A DNA stretch of 64,000 nt, taken from positions 992,001 to 1,056,000 of the forward strand of contig NZ_FOJF01000003.1 in assembly GCF_900110995.1 (NCBI RefSeq), read 5' to 3'. The notes beneath the pieces were generated by a model, which was not told the DNA's origin, searched no databases, and saw nothing but the letters and a program-made list of their open reading frames with translations. Every line of letters starts with the position of its first letter. Position 1 is the stretch's first letter. The stretch is from Chitinophaga sp. YR573. Lineage in GTDB: Bacteria > Bacteroidota > Bacteroidia > Chitinophagales > Chitinophagaceae. A program made the position numbers and the translations under genes. This document shows positions 7,579-14,860 of this stretch, in pieces.

Positions 7579-7617
7579 TTGCTACAATCGTGGGGTATAT
7601 TCTCACGATTGTGGCAA
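7579..7617 (+). terminator. Hairpin, possible weak terminator
   Basis: Arms TTGCTACAATCGTG (7579-7592) and CACGATTGTGGCAA (7604-7617), 13 of 14 paired, 11-base loop. Followed by GCATTTTATTTG, a poor T tract, so it may be a processing or attenuation hairpin before the small gene at 7681. Confidence 0.5.
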
Positions 7618-7680
7618 GCATTTTATTTGAATGTGAGGCTACAGAAAGATGAATCCTTTTTAAACAATAAACAATGCAAT

Positions 7681-7929
7681 ATGATAAAGCGGGATGATTT
7701 ATTGGTAATGCGGGCAATAGCCCTTTGTTTTAAACCCTTCTTAAAACCAGAAGAAGCACTGATCTATTGTAACCTGGGCCGAACTCAATTCGCCAAGAAT
7801 TGTGAGGAATATGGTATTTACAAAACCAATAGCGGGTACTACAGGAAAGAAGACATAGATAAAATGTTGTCCGGTGAAATAGTGGCTGCAGTGGCTTCAA
7901 CCCCTCTGGTTAAACTAAGAGCTGCATAG
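7681..7929 (+). CDS. Small DNA-binding protein, excisionase-like
   Basis: 82 residues from the ATG at 7681; the open frame to 7579 lies within the hairpin. It has the MerR/excisionase layout of a short winged HTH: FLKPEEALIYCNLGRTQFAKNCEEYGIYKTNSGYYRKEDIDKML. It is the last gene before the convergent integrase, the usual place of a recombination directionality factor, so it may steer excision. Direct evidence is lacking. Confidence 0.6.
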   Translation: MIKRDDLLVMRAIALCFKPFLKPEEALIYCNLGRTQFAKNCEEYGIYKTNSGYYRKEDIDKMLSGEIVAAVASTPLVKLRAA

Positions 7930-7969
7930 AGAACAGGGCTATTCACCGGCGAATGGCCCTGTTCTTTTT
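7930..7969 (+). terminator. Terminator between excisionase-like gene and integrase
   Basis: 15-bp arms (7930-7944 and 7951-7965), 14 of 15 paired, 6-base loop, followed by TTTTT. It lies between the convergent ends of the 7681 gene and the integrase. Confidence 0.8.
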
Positions 7970-7974
7970 AATGC

Positions 7975-9069
7975 CTATAGAAACGTACCGATATTAAAAG
8001 ATGGTAAATGACTGATGGCCTCCGATTGATCTTTGGGTTTATGCCGTTTATATGTCTGCTGTACCTGTCTGGTGGTCGTATGCCCCATGAGATAAGCGAT
8101 AGTTACATCATCTACATTCTTATCTTTTAGCAGGATGGAGAAACTTAACCGGGCGCAAGACCAGGTTACATATTTATTCACTCCTGCACGTTTAACCCAT
8201 TCTCCCAACACTTTATTTGCACCATTAGCTGTTGGCAAACTAAACACCTTATTCACGGACGTAGTTTTACCAAATGACAACTGTTTTATTTCCTCCAATA
8301 TGGCAAGGGCTATAGGGTGGAGGGTAAGCACCACTGGTTTGCCTGTTTTCTGCTGGATAATCCTGGTAATTAAGGTGCCGTTTTGTAAATCCTGCCATTC
8401 CTGCCTTTTCACATCCACCCATCTAAGCCCTGTATAGCAACTGAATAAAAATGCCAGCTTGACTTGTTGATTAAAACAGGGCGTATTAAGCAGGGCTACA
8501 TACTCTTCCGATTCCAGGTGTTCTTTAAGGGTAACACTTGGATTGCGTACAGCCGGAATATCTTCTGTAGGATTATTCCTGTAATACCCATCCTTGGTGG
8601 CAGCATTTACCACCCATTTAAACCGGGCGTAATAATTGGCAGGAGTTTCACCAGTCAGCGTATCCAGTAAATGCCGCCGGAAGCGTTTGCAGAAATTCTC
8701 CGTAATATCCACCGGTGAAATGAAATCACTTTTAATATAAGCCTTGAACTTGGTAAGGCAGCAGGTAAGATGCCGGTTGCCTTCTCTTTTATTTAGTTTG
8801 ATGTATTCCTCGAAATACTCTACAAAGTTGGCTTTAAACTTATGCGCAGGAATAACAGGTGTACCTACGGCTTGCTGCTCAATGGTGAGCTGGCTCATTT
8901 TTGTTTCCAGAATCTTCAGCGCTTCTTTGTTGAAGTTCTTTTGGATCTGGTTTTGAGGGTTAGCATAAATAAAGACCCCGGTAGAAGGTCGCTGCCCTGG
9001 CCCGCGACCTAAATCATAAAAGAAATAAATCTTATCTCCTTTCTTATTGAGTTTTTCTCCGATGTTCAT
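7975..9069 (-). CDS. int: Tyrosine site-specific integrase
   Basis: 364 residues. N-terminal arm-binding domain (about 1-70, KGDKIYFFYDLGRGPGQRPSTG), SAM-like core-binding domain (about 75-165), catalytic domain (about 180-345). Catalytic residues seen: R216 (TGLRW), K241 (QQKTGK), R307, H330 (LMGH) and nucleophile Y340 (QQTY). The box II segment reads S304-C-A-R307 where many relatives have H-x-x-R, so the first His is Ser. It is the last gene of the island before tRNA-Leu and should catalyse integration there. The start ATG at 9069 is preceded by a GGAACG stretch. Confidence 0.9.
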   Translation of the reverse strand: MNIGEKLNKKGDKIYFFYDLGRGPGQRPSTGVFIYANPQNQIQKNFNKEALKILETKMSQLTIEQQAVGTPVIPAHKFKANFVEYFEEYIKLNKREGNRHLTCCLTKFKAYIKSDFISPVDITENFCKRFRRHLLDTLTGETPANYYARFKWVVNAATKDGYYRNNPTEDIPAVRNPSVTLKEHLESEEYVALLNTPCFNQQVKLAFLFSCYTGLRWVDVKRQEWQDLQNGTLITRIIQQKTGKPVVLTLHPIALAILEEIKQLSFGKTTSVNKVFSLPTANGANKVLGEWVKRAGVNKYVTWSCARLSFSILLKDKNVDDVTIAYLMGHTTTRQVQQTYKRHKPKDQSEAISHLPSFNIGTFL

Positions 9070-9272
9070 AGCGTTCCATTTTTAAAGGTTACGGGAGAGA
9101 AGCCCAATGAGTGTGCCATGCCAACAGTAAAATCAGCCTGATAGATACCCGTCACCAGCAAGTGAAAGTTTGCGAAAGAAAGCGGGAACAACAACCTTGA
9201 AAATAATTTTGAAAACCATCTTGTACAAGTTGGCAGAACTGCCATATAGGCTTGCGTTTCACTGCCAGAAGT

Positions 9273-9462
9273 GAGTGTCATCTTGAGTGTCAAACCGGGT
9301 GTCAAAGTTACATTTTTGACCCGTTTTTGATGTAAAAATCCTTTGGTTAGATTCCGGTTGTGTTCCGGTGGAGTGCCTGCAATTCTGAGTGTCATTGCGA
9401 GTGTCATTTGAGTGTCGTAAATAGTGGGAAAAAGGGCTAAAAAGCATGAAAAACCGACACTC
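9273..9462. repeat. GAGTGTCA repeat arrays, probable integrase arm sites
   Basis: Two triplets of direct repeats: GAGTGTCA at 9273-9280, 9285-9292 and variant GGGTGTCA at 9297-9304; then 9387-9394, 9399-9406 and GAGTGTCG at 9410-9417. Spacing is 12, 12, 12 and 11 bp, about one helical turn. An inverted copy GACACTC is at 9456-9462. The arrays lie between int and the tRNA end, where arm-type sites of lambda-like integrases are expected. Confidence 0.65.
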
Positions 9463-9470
9463 CCGAAAAT

Positions 9471-9504
9471 AAAAAAGCCTTACAAATCAATGACTTGTAA
9501 GGCT
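9471..9504 (-). terminator. Terminator of tRNA-Leu
   Basis: Stem AGCCTTACAA/TTGTAAGGCT (9476-9485 with 9495-9504) followed on the minus strand by a T-rich tract (TTTTTTATTTT). It lies 6 bp after the tRNA 3' end. If integration happened within the tRNA, this terminator belongs to the island. Confidence 0.75.
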
Positions 9505-9510
9505 ATAAAG

Positions 9511-9594
9511 TGCCCAGAACAGGAATCGAACCTGCACACCCTTGCGAATACAAGATTTTGAGTCTAGCGCGTCTACCAATTCCGCCATCTGGGC
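9511..9594 (-). tRNA. tRNA-Leu(CAA)
   Basis: 84 nt, read on the minus strand. The 7-bp acceptor stem GCCCAGA/TCTGGGC pairs fully with discriminator A. The D-arm (GGCGGAATTGGTAGACGC) and T-arm (GCAGGTTCGAATCCTGT) are typical. The anticodon loop CTCAAAA gives anticodon CAA, and the long variable arm (TTGTATTCGCAAGGGT region) fits Leu. CCA is not encoded. Its 3' end is the likely target of the island integrase. Confidence 0.93.
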
Positions 9595-9622
9595 AAAGCA
9601 ACTGTCCTACAGTTGCGGGTTG

Positions 9623-9652
9623 CAAATGTATAAAAAAAACTTAAATCACAAA
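9623..9652 (-). promoter_or_regulatory. tRNA-Leu promoter
   Basis: On the minus strand a -33 TTTG (9649-9652) and a -7 TACATTTG (9623-9630), both exact Bacteroidota consensus, 18 bp apart. A perfect palindrome GCAACTGT-CCT-ACAGTTGC (9598-9616) lies in the 5' leader between promoter and tRNA. Confidence 0.7.
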
Positions 9653-9667
9653 TAAAATTTTAAAGAT

Positions 9668-9699
9668 TATTGGCATATCGGAAAGTTCCGATATATTTG
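9668..9699 (+). promoter_or_regulatory. Promoter and palindromic operator of the old yellow enzyme gene
   Basis: -33-like ATTGG near 9669 and an exact -7 box TATATTTG (9692-9699). Between them and overlapping the -7 box is the perfect palindrome ATATCGGAAAGTTCCGATAT (9675-9694), an ideal position for a repressor. Confidence 0.65.
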
Positions 9700-9719
9700 C
9701 ATTCATAGAAACAAAAACA

Positions 9720-10817
9720 ATGAACGTAAATAGCTTATTCCAACCCTTCAGCCTCAAATCCTTACACATCAAAAACAGGATTGTAATGGCGCCAATGACA
9801 AGATCATTCTCTCCCAATGGCATCCCCGGAGATAATGTCGCTGCCTATTACCAGAGGAGAGCAGCAGGAGAAGTAGGATTAATATTATCAGAAGGCACAG
9901 TAATAGACCGCCCATCTTCTTCCAACGATCAAAACATCCCACACTTTCATAATGAAGCATTAAAAGGCTGGGAAAAGGTGATCAATGATGTTCATGCAGC
10001 AGGTGGCAGTATGGGCCCGCAAATCTGGCATCAGGGAGTAATGGGAAACCATCATTCAGGCTGGTTGCCACCAGTTCCGTTTGAAGGCCCTTCCGGCATA
10101 CAAAAAGCTGGAGTAACAAACGGTAAGACAATGACCGACAAAGACATCGCCGACGCCATTGGTGCCTATGGTAAAGCTGCCGCAGATGCCAAAAGATTAG
10201 GATTCGACTGCGTAGAAATCCACGGAGCTCACGGATATCTCATTGACCAGTTCTTCTATGAAGTAACCAACGCCCGCACCGATAAATACAATGGAAAAAA
10301 CGTTGCAGAAAGAAGCTTATTCGCTACAGAAGTGATCAAAGAAGTACGCAGACAGGTAGGAGAGGACTTCGCAGTGATTATCCGCCTCTCTCAGTGGAAA
10401 AGCACCGATTACACTCATAAAATGGCTAAAACACCTGAAGAAATGGGTGCCTGGCTCAACCTCCTCGCCGATGCAGGAATAGACATCTTCCATTGCTCTC
10501 AACGCCGTTTCTGGGAACCTGAATTTGAAGGCTCCGATCTCAACTTCGCAGGCTGGGCAAAAAAACTAACCGGTAAACCAACTATCACAGTAGGCTCAGT
10601 AGGTCTGTCTGGTGAATTCATGGCTGCCTTCGCAGGTGAAAGCTCTGAACCTAGTCCTTTAGATGAACTATTACGTCGCTATGACCGCGGAGATTTTGAC
10701 CTGGTGGCCGTAGGCCGACCAATATTAGCAGATCCTGAATGGGTGAAGAAAATCAAAGACGGTCGTACTACCGAATTAAAAGGATTTTCAAAAGAAGCTC
10801 TTGCTCAATTAATTTAA
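9720..10817 (+). CDS. Old yellow enzyme-type alkene reductase (NADH:flavin oxidoreductase)
   Basis: 365 residues, full-length TIM-barrel flavoprotein. OYE enzymes carry FMN and reduce activated C=C bonds with NAD(P)H; physiological substrates are often electrophiles or quinones. Seen: N-terminal LKSLHIKNRIVMAPMTRSF, the active-site motif HGAHGYLIDQF with H168, H171 and Y173, and the C-terminal FMN-phosphate segments TITVGSVG and LVAVGRPILADPEW. Transcribed alone, from a promoter with a palindromic operator; close homologs are often under redox-responsive HxlR or TetR repressors, but no such gene is adjacent here. Confidence 0.92.
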   Translation: MNVNSLFQPFSLKSLHIKNRIVMAPMTRSFSPNGIPGDNVAAYYQRRAAGEVGLILSEGTVIDRPSSSNDQNIPHFHNEALKGWEKVINDVHAAGGSMGPQIWHQGVMGNHHSGWLPPVPFEGPSGIQKAGVTNGKTMTDKDIADAIGAYGKAAADAKRLGFDCVEIHGAHGYLIDQFFYEVTNARTDKYNGKNVAERSLFATEVIKEVRRQVGEDFAVIIRLSQWKSTDYTHKMAKTPEEMGAWLNLLADAGIDIFHCSQRRFWEPEFEGSDLNFAGWAKKLTGKPTITVGSVGLSGEFMAAFAGESSEPSPLDELLRRYDRGDFDLVAVGRPILADPEWVKKIKDGRTTELKGFSKEALAQLI

Positions 10818-10824
10818 TAAAAAA

Positions 10825-10856
10825 AGCAGAGGCTGTAATTTCAGCCTCTGCTTTTC
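10825..10856. terminator. Bidirectional terminator
   Basis: Stem AGCAGAGGCTG/CAGCCTCTGCT with a 6-base loop (10825-10852), A-run before it and T-run after it. It separates the convergent OYE and DUF6340 genes. Confidence 0.85.
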
Positions 10857-10877
10857 GGGTATCTATAGTCATTTAAG

Positions 10878-11915
10878 CTATTCTGATTGCTGATCCTTCA
10901 ACACACCATCACTCACTTTCCTGTTCTTAAGGATCCGTATATAATTAAGCGCTAAACGGTTATTACAATTCTCATACGACTTCTGCGCCCATTCAATCGC
11001 CTTATCAAGATCCCCATTTATCTCACAGATGATCGCCATATTATAACATGCCCTGCCGGAGATTTTCACACTGGTATTATTCGTTTCACGTTTCCATAAT
11101 TCCGCCGCTCCATTCCAGTTTCCCGTTTGCGCTTTACGCTTTGCAATGGTGAAATTATCAGTTCCCTTTACATAATAATCTCTCGATACTCTTATCCAGT
11201 AAGGAATTATTCTCAATGCATAATCTTTCCCCGCTTTACTTCCCACTTCTTTTACAGCCTCCTTACGGTCGAGAATTGCTCCCGCAGCAGCTACCGGGTT
11301 AATCCCTTTACCAGAGAATGTAATATCCCTTGCTATAGAATACTCATCAAGAATATTCTTACCCGCAGGATCATAAATTCTCCATCCTGTTTTAACTGTT
11401 GTCAGCATATTGGCATGGTGTTCAATGCCAGGTATATTACCAAGTGGAGTCTTTATCGTAATAGGGACTGCTGCATAACTTACTTTGGAATCAGTATCGA
11501 AAAGCTCCAGTACAAAAAGCGCATCTACTTTATTATCTCTGCATATCTGATTTATAGTCTCCCAGGGCAGGGGAGCAGAGAATAACCCCGGAACAGTTGT
11601 CCGTAAATCAATACTATTAAACGCGGTAACATTCGTAAACCTGTTGTTCTTGAAAAGTTCATCTGTAACTCCTATGATAGTCGCATTAGAACCTTCTTTA
11701 TCGAGATTAACGCCTTCCATTGAAAAGACCTTATCTACGACATCAACAGCCTTATTTGCATCGGAGACCAGACTTCTGTTAACCACACCTACATTTTTAA
11801 TGTAGGTTGGAATAGTTACTGGTGCCGGCTTCAAAACACTTATGTAAACCAAATTCGTTGATCTGCAGGAACAAAAACAGATTGTCACCCCAAGAATAAA
11901 AATTAGAACTCTCAT
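10878..11915 (-). CDS. DUF6340-type lipoprotein with TPR-like C-terminus
   Basis: 345 residues. Signal peptide with lipobox ending in CFCSC (Cys about 17), so an outer-membrane or periplasmic lipoprotein. The middle (about 40-250) matches uncharacterised Bacteroidota lipoproteins of the DUF6340 type (KNVGVVNRS, VDALFVLELFDTDS, TGWRIYDPAGKNILDEY). The C-terminus (about 265-330) has one or two TPR-like helical hairpins (ACYNMAIICEINGDLDKAIEWAQKSYE). Function unknown. Single gene with its own promoter to the right. Confidence 0.75.
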   Translation of the reverse strand: MRVLIFILGVTICFCSCRSTNLVYISVLKPAPVTIPTYIKNVGVVNRSLVSDANKAVDVVDKVFSMEGVNLDKEGSNATIIGVTDELFKNNRFTNVTAFNSIDLRTTVPGLFSAPLPWETINQICRDNKVDALFVLELFDTDSKVSYAAVPITIKTPLGNIPGIEHHANMLTTVKTGWRIYDPAGKNILDEYSIARDITFSGKGINPVAAAGAILDRKEAVKEVGSKAGKDYALRIIPYWIRVSRDYYVKGTDNFTIAKRKAQTGNWNGAAELWKRETNNTSVKISGRACYNMAIICEINGDLDKAIEWAQKSYENCNNRLALNYIRILKNRKVSDGVLKDQQSE

Positions 11916-12162
11916 GCTATCTTATTTACCTCTATCTGCACAAAATAGAAATAAATATTAGATAATATAATTATATATTAAAATAATGAGTATTTATTTA
12001 ATAGTGGATTGATTATCAATTGAATGGATGTTTGTTCATCTTGCCGATTAATGCGCACCGAATAAACACAGTAAAATACCAGCTACTTCCTCAAATAGTA
12101 AATTATACTTATTTTCATCCCTCAGATGAATGAACATCTGCCATTGATAAAAAACCTAAAAC

Positions 12163-12642
12163 ATGGAAGAGAAAAAAACAATCCCTACACTATACGAATG
12201 GGCTGGTGGTAAAGACGCTCTCGAAGGACTAACTAAATTATTTTATGAGAAGGTTTTGAAAGATGATTTACTATATCCGGTATTTAAAAATATGTCTGCC
12301 GATCATAGTAGTCATGTAGCGCATTTTATCGCAGAAGTTTTCGGAGGACCTAAATTTTATACAGAAGAAGATAAGGGCAGTCATGCCAGTATGATTACTC
12401 ACCATTTAGGTAAGATGCTGGATGAACCCAAAAGGAAAAGGTGGATGGACCTGTTACTGGAAAGCGCGGATGAGATTGGCCTGGCCAATGATCCCGAATT
12501 CCGTTCTGCCTTAGTTGGTTATCTGGAATGGGGAAGTCGTATAGCCGTCATCAATTCAAATACGAACGATAATCCTGTGAATGAAGCTGAACCAATGCCA
12601 AAATGGGGCTGGGGAGAAACAAAAGGGCCTTATCAGGGCTGA
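12163..12642 (+). CDS. Group II truncated hemoglobin
   Basis: 159 residues. Typical features: PTLYEWAGGKDALEGLTKLFYEKVLKDDLLYPVF at the N-terminus, HVAHFIAEVFGGPKFYTEE, the proximal His in the HASMITHHLGKML segment, and GYLEWGSRIAV near the end. Such globins bind heme and O2 or NO and protect against nitrosative or oxidative stress. A C-terminal extension (about 135-159) with PMPKWGWGE is usual for this Bacteroidota subgroup. Its 3' end overlaps the convergent gene by 10 bp. A CAGATG-N6-CATCTG dyad lies 22 bp upstream of the ATG. Confidence 0.9.
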   Translation: MEEKKTIPTLYEWAGGKDALEGLTKLFYEKVLKDDLLYPVFKNMSADHSSHVAHFIAEVFGGPKFYTEEDKGSHASMITHHLGKMLDEPKRKRWMDLLLESADEIGLANDPEFRSALVGYLEWGSRIAVINSNTNDNPVNEAEPMPKWGWGETKGPYQG

Positions 12643-12962
12643 GAATCATCCTTGCTAACAAGCCACTGAGTAAACTTATATCTGGGTAGTATCTCACTCA
12701 TTTTCTTCTTCAGCCACTTGGATACAATCTCAAATACAATAAACCCTATTATAATTGAGATAGTCCATTCCAAAGTACTGTAAGTATGCTTATCAAGTAC
12801 TGTCTTATGTGTGGCATGTCCCCATAAATTCCAGATACTGCGGGTGGTAAAGAAGTGAGATACCAGGCGTGTAGATGTCATCCCGATCACGAATCCTAAA
12901 AAATTACCAATATAATTACTGTATACATACTCAGCGAACTTTTTAACAACCGTGATTTTCAT
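12633..12962 (-). CDS. Small membrane protein, hypothetical
   Basis: 109 residues with two likely membrane segments (NYIGNFLGFVIGMTSTRLV and TLEWTISIIIGFIVFEIVSKWL) and a basic C-terminal part. No known family recognised. Convergent with the globin gene and overlapping its end by 10 bp. Confidence 0.6.
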   Translation of the reverse strand: MKITVVKKFAEYVYSNYIGNFLGFVIGMTSTRLVSHFFTTRSIWNLWGHATHKTVLDKHTYSTLEWTISIIIGFIVFEIVSKWLKKKMSEILPRYKFTQWLVSKDDSQP

Positions 12963-13009
12963 AGGGGTAGATTTTCTAATGCTAAACTAATACCTAAATT
13001 TTGAAAATG

Positions 13010-13801
13010 CTACCCCTGTTTAAACCTTTTTAGCTGATCCCGCTGAAATATCCACTCAGGTGTATAAAGATTACTGCTAAACGTTGTGTTATACCACGGA
13101 CTTAATATAGACGTAGGATTTCTCAATACATGTATATTCTGTGCAGGCATATAACTCTGTGCGATCAGAAATATCTTCTCACCTGTAGTTATCTTGTAAG
13201 CCACATCTACCACAATCACGGCATGCCCCGGAGATCCTCCTTTAATAAAAACATAACCTGGTGCTATATCTTTCATATCCGCCACAGTCTGCAGCTCTTT
13301 TGAGAGCGATAAGGTACCGGCATAGGAAAATACTGTCTGAAGATAACTGTCAAAACAGGCCCGTCCTGTACATGGAGCCGCTGATAACTGTTTACTTAAT
13401 TTACCTTGCTTCATGGGGAAACGATACCCTTTCATCCAGCTGGCATAATCCATAGAGGTACCATCTGTTGCCTTAAAACTGATTTGCTGGTATAACGCAT
13501 GTGCATACTGGTATTCAGCATACAGCCGCATCACTGCATCTGCACACTGCTGAAGGTCCTTATCCCCGACACTCACATCCAAAACGGCATATTGCGCCAG
13601 CTGGTTGAACTTTTTAGTCCCGTTGTACAAGTATACTGTCTTATCCTTTTTAAGCGGAATTTGCCGGAGCCAGGCCCCAAAAGACCCTGTCTTCTGGGTT
13701 ATCCGCTGGTATCCTTCCGGTAGAGGAATCCCCCCGATAGTTTGTCCGGATACTAACGTACAGGAACCTATTAATAAAAGTAGAAATATAGCTGGCTTCA
13801 T
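13010..13801 (-). CDS. DUF4846 domain protein, secreted
   Basis: 263 residues with signal peptide (cleavage near SGQT, residue 20). Matches the uncharacterised DUF4846 family: IPLPEGYQRI, GSFGAWLRQIPLK, the YNGTKKFNQLAQYAVLDVSVG segment and QCADAVMRLYAEYQ; near the C-terminus PGHAVIVVDVA and FLIAQSYMPAQNIHVL. The fold resembles papain-like cysteine hydrolases in the C-terminal H-x-x-x-x-D strand, but no clear Cys nucleophile was assigned. Single gene. Confidence 0.8.
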   Translation of the reverse strand: MKPAIFLLLLIGSCTLVSGQTIGGIPLPEGYQRITQKTGSFGAWLRQIPLKKDKTVYLYNGTKKFNQLAQYAVLDVSVGDKDLQQCADAVMRLYAEYQYAHALYQQISFKATDGTSMDYASWMKGYRFPMKQGKLSKQLSAAPCTGRACFDSYLQTVFSYAGTLSLSKELQTVADMKDIAPGYVFIKGGSPGHAVIVVDVAYKITTGEKIFLIAQSYMPAQNIHVLRNPTSILSPWYNTTFSSNLYTPEWIFQRDQLKRFKQG

Positions 13802-13930
13802 AATGTTGAGATGCAGAAAGACAGAATTTCCATAAAACTCCCGGAAATAGGAGCCGGATTCAAAAATACTAATTAAATTAGGGAGTAAGTTATTCCATGA
13901 TTAGTATCAGAAGAGCTTCTAAAAGGCTTG

Positions 13931-13976
13931 TGAACAGGACTATCTTACATTAAAAGACGTAAGATAGTCCTGTTCA
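13931..13976. repeat. Perfect 18-bp inverted repeat
   Basis: TGAACAGGACTATCTTAC (13931-13948) and its exact complement GTAAGATAGTCCTGTTCA (13959-13976), 10-base loop. No T tract on either side. It lies in the divergent region between the DUF4846 and beta-barrel genes. Confidence 0.8.
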
Positions 13977-14091
13977 GGTGCTTATCAGACATAATCTATA
14001 TGCCTGTTTATAGAAAAAAACTTATTTTTCTGTGAATAGAACTTTTCAACTAATCCCTTGTTACCATCTTATACCGATCTAAATTCTTACT

Positions 14092-14787
14092 ATGAAGTAT
14101 GTAAAAAGAATAATCCAGACAAAAACCTGGTTAACTGTATTCCTCATTATTTCACTGACAACAATCTGTTCCGCGCAAACTGTAAAACCGGAAAAAAGTA
14201 AAAAAGGCAAGCCTTACACACTCAAAATCAGAAAAGGAGATTATTGGATAGGAGGTGGATTAGGACTAAGTGGTTCTGTGGCCCCACTAGGTCAGTATAT
14301 AGGTACGGCTGCCAACCTGTCTATAAAAGGCGGTTATCATGTTATCGATAAGTTATCCGTCGGACTTACGATCACAGGCGGTATCAGCATTACAGATAAA
14401 AAGTCAAATGGGGTATACACCCGTGCCGTTAGTCTGTTAGCCGGTCCTTTGGTCCAGTACATGATACCACTTACTAAAACACTGTACCTGGCACCAACAG
14501 CTGCTGTCACCTATGGACCTATAAACATCAAATCCATGACTTCCGCCGCCGGTGCACCGGAACAGTATATAAAAGTAAAGGGTAATGCCTTTTGCCAGAT
14601 TTTGGGTGTAGGACCTTTTTTTGAGGTGATACCCGGAAGAGCAAGCTTTGGTGCGCATATTCTCTATTCCTTCCTGCAACAGACAACGAATGTCTACGCT
14701 AATGATGGTAGTCTTGTTCCTAATACGGAAATCAAAGACAATAAAAGCGGTCCGGGGATGATTATGGAGTTTAAATTACATTTTTAA
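14092..14787 (+). CDS. Outer-membrane beta-barrel protein
   Basis: 231 residues. Signal peptide (hydrophobic TWLTVFLIISLTTICSA, then QT). The mature part is made of alternating strands with Gly and aromatic residues (DYWIGGGLGLSGSV, NLSIKGGYHVIDKLSVGLTITGG) and ends with the strand GMIMEFKLHF whose terminal Phe is typical of barrels inserted by BamA. Probably an 8-10-stranded OmpW/OmpX-like barrel; no specific ligand can be read. Confidence 0.75.
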   Translation: MKYVKRIIQTKTWLTVFLIISLTTICSAQTVKPEKSKKGKPYTLKIRKGDYWIGGGLGLSGSVAPLGQYIGTAANLSIKGGYHVIDKLSVGLTITGGISITDKKSNGVYTRAVSLLAGPLVQYMIPLTKTLYLAPTAAVTYGPINIKSMTSAAGAPEQYIKVKGNAFCQILGVGPFFEVIPGRASFGAHILYSFLQQTTNVYANDGSLVPNTEIKDNKSGPGMIMEFKLHF

Positions 14788-14805
14788 CAACTTATTAAAA
14801 GAGAT

Positions 14806-14840
14806 AAAACCCGTGTATACAAGATGTATACACGGGTTTT
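14806..14840. terminator. Bidirectional terminator
   Basis: Perfect 15-bp stem AAAACCCGTGTATAC/GTATACACGGGTTTT with a 5-base loop, between the convergent barrel and GH18-like genes. Confidence 0.88.
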
Positions 14841-14860
14841 TAGTTAACCTCAAATCGTTC

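Larger units (their letters stand above)
1..9511. mobile_element. Integrated genomic island, right end (left end outside window)
   Basis: A tyrosine recombinase gene lies next to the 3' end of a tRNA-Leu gene, the usual layout of an element that integrated into the tRNA. The genes to its left are accessory: restriction-modification, XRE regulators, an orphan kinase, a HEPN protein, a zinc-finger protein and small unknowns. The first 1.7 kb are clearly richer in A/T than the 2.2-9 kb part, so the island looks mosaic. No second copy of the tRNA 3' end is visible between positions 1 and 9500, so the other attachment site must lie to the left. No conjugation or phage structural genes are seen in this part. 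Confidence 0.75.

Noticed and set aside
9066..9407. A 113-codon open frame on the minus strand, overlapping the integrase start by 4 bp
   Set aside because: It runs through the GAGTGTCA repeat arrays (giving repeated MTL/LTL words), has no family-like pattern, and is better explained as non-coding arm-site DNA.
1..9500. Second attachment site (copy of the tRNA-Leu 3' end)
   Set aside because: Looked for by eye; none found. It is probably beyond the left edge.
12123..12140. CAGATG-N6-CATCTG dyad upstream of the globin
   Set aside because: Only 6-bp arms, no second copy seen nearby; could be chance.
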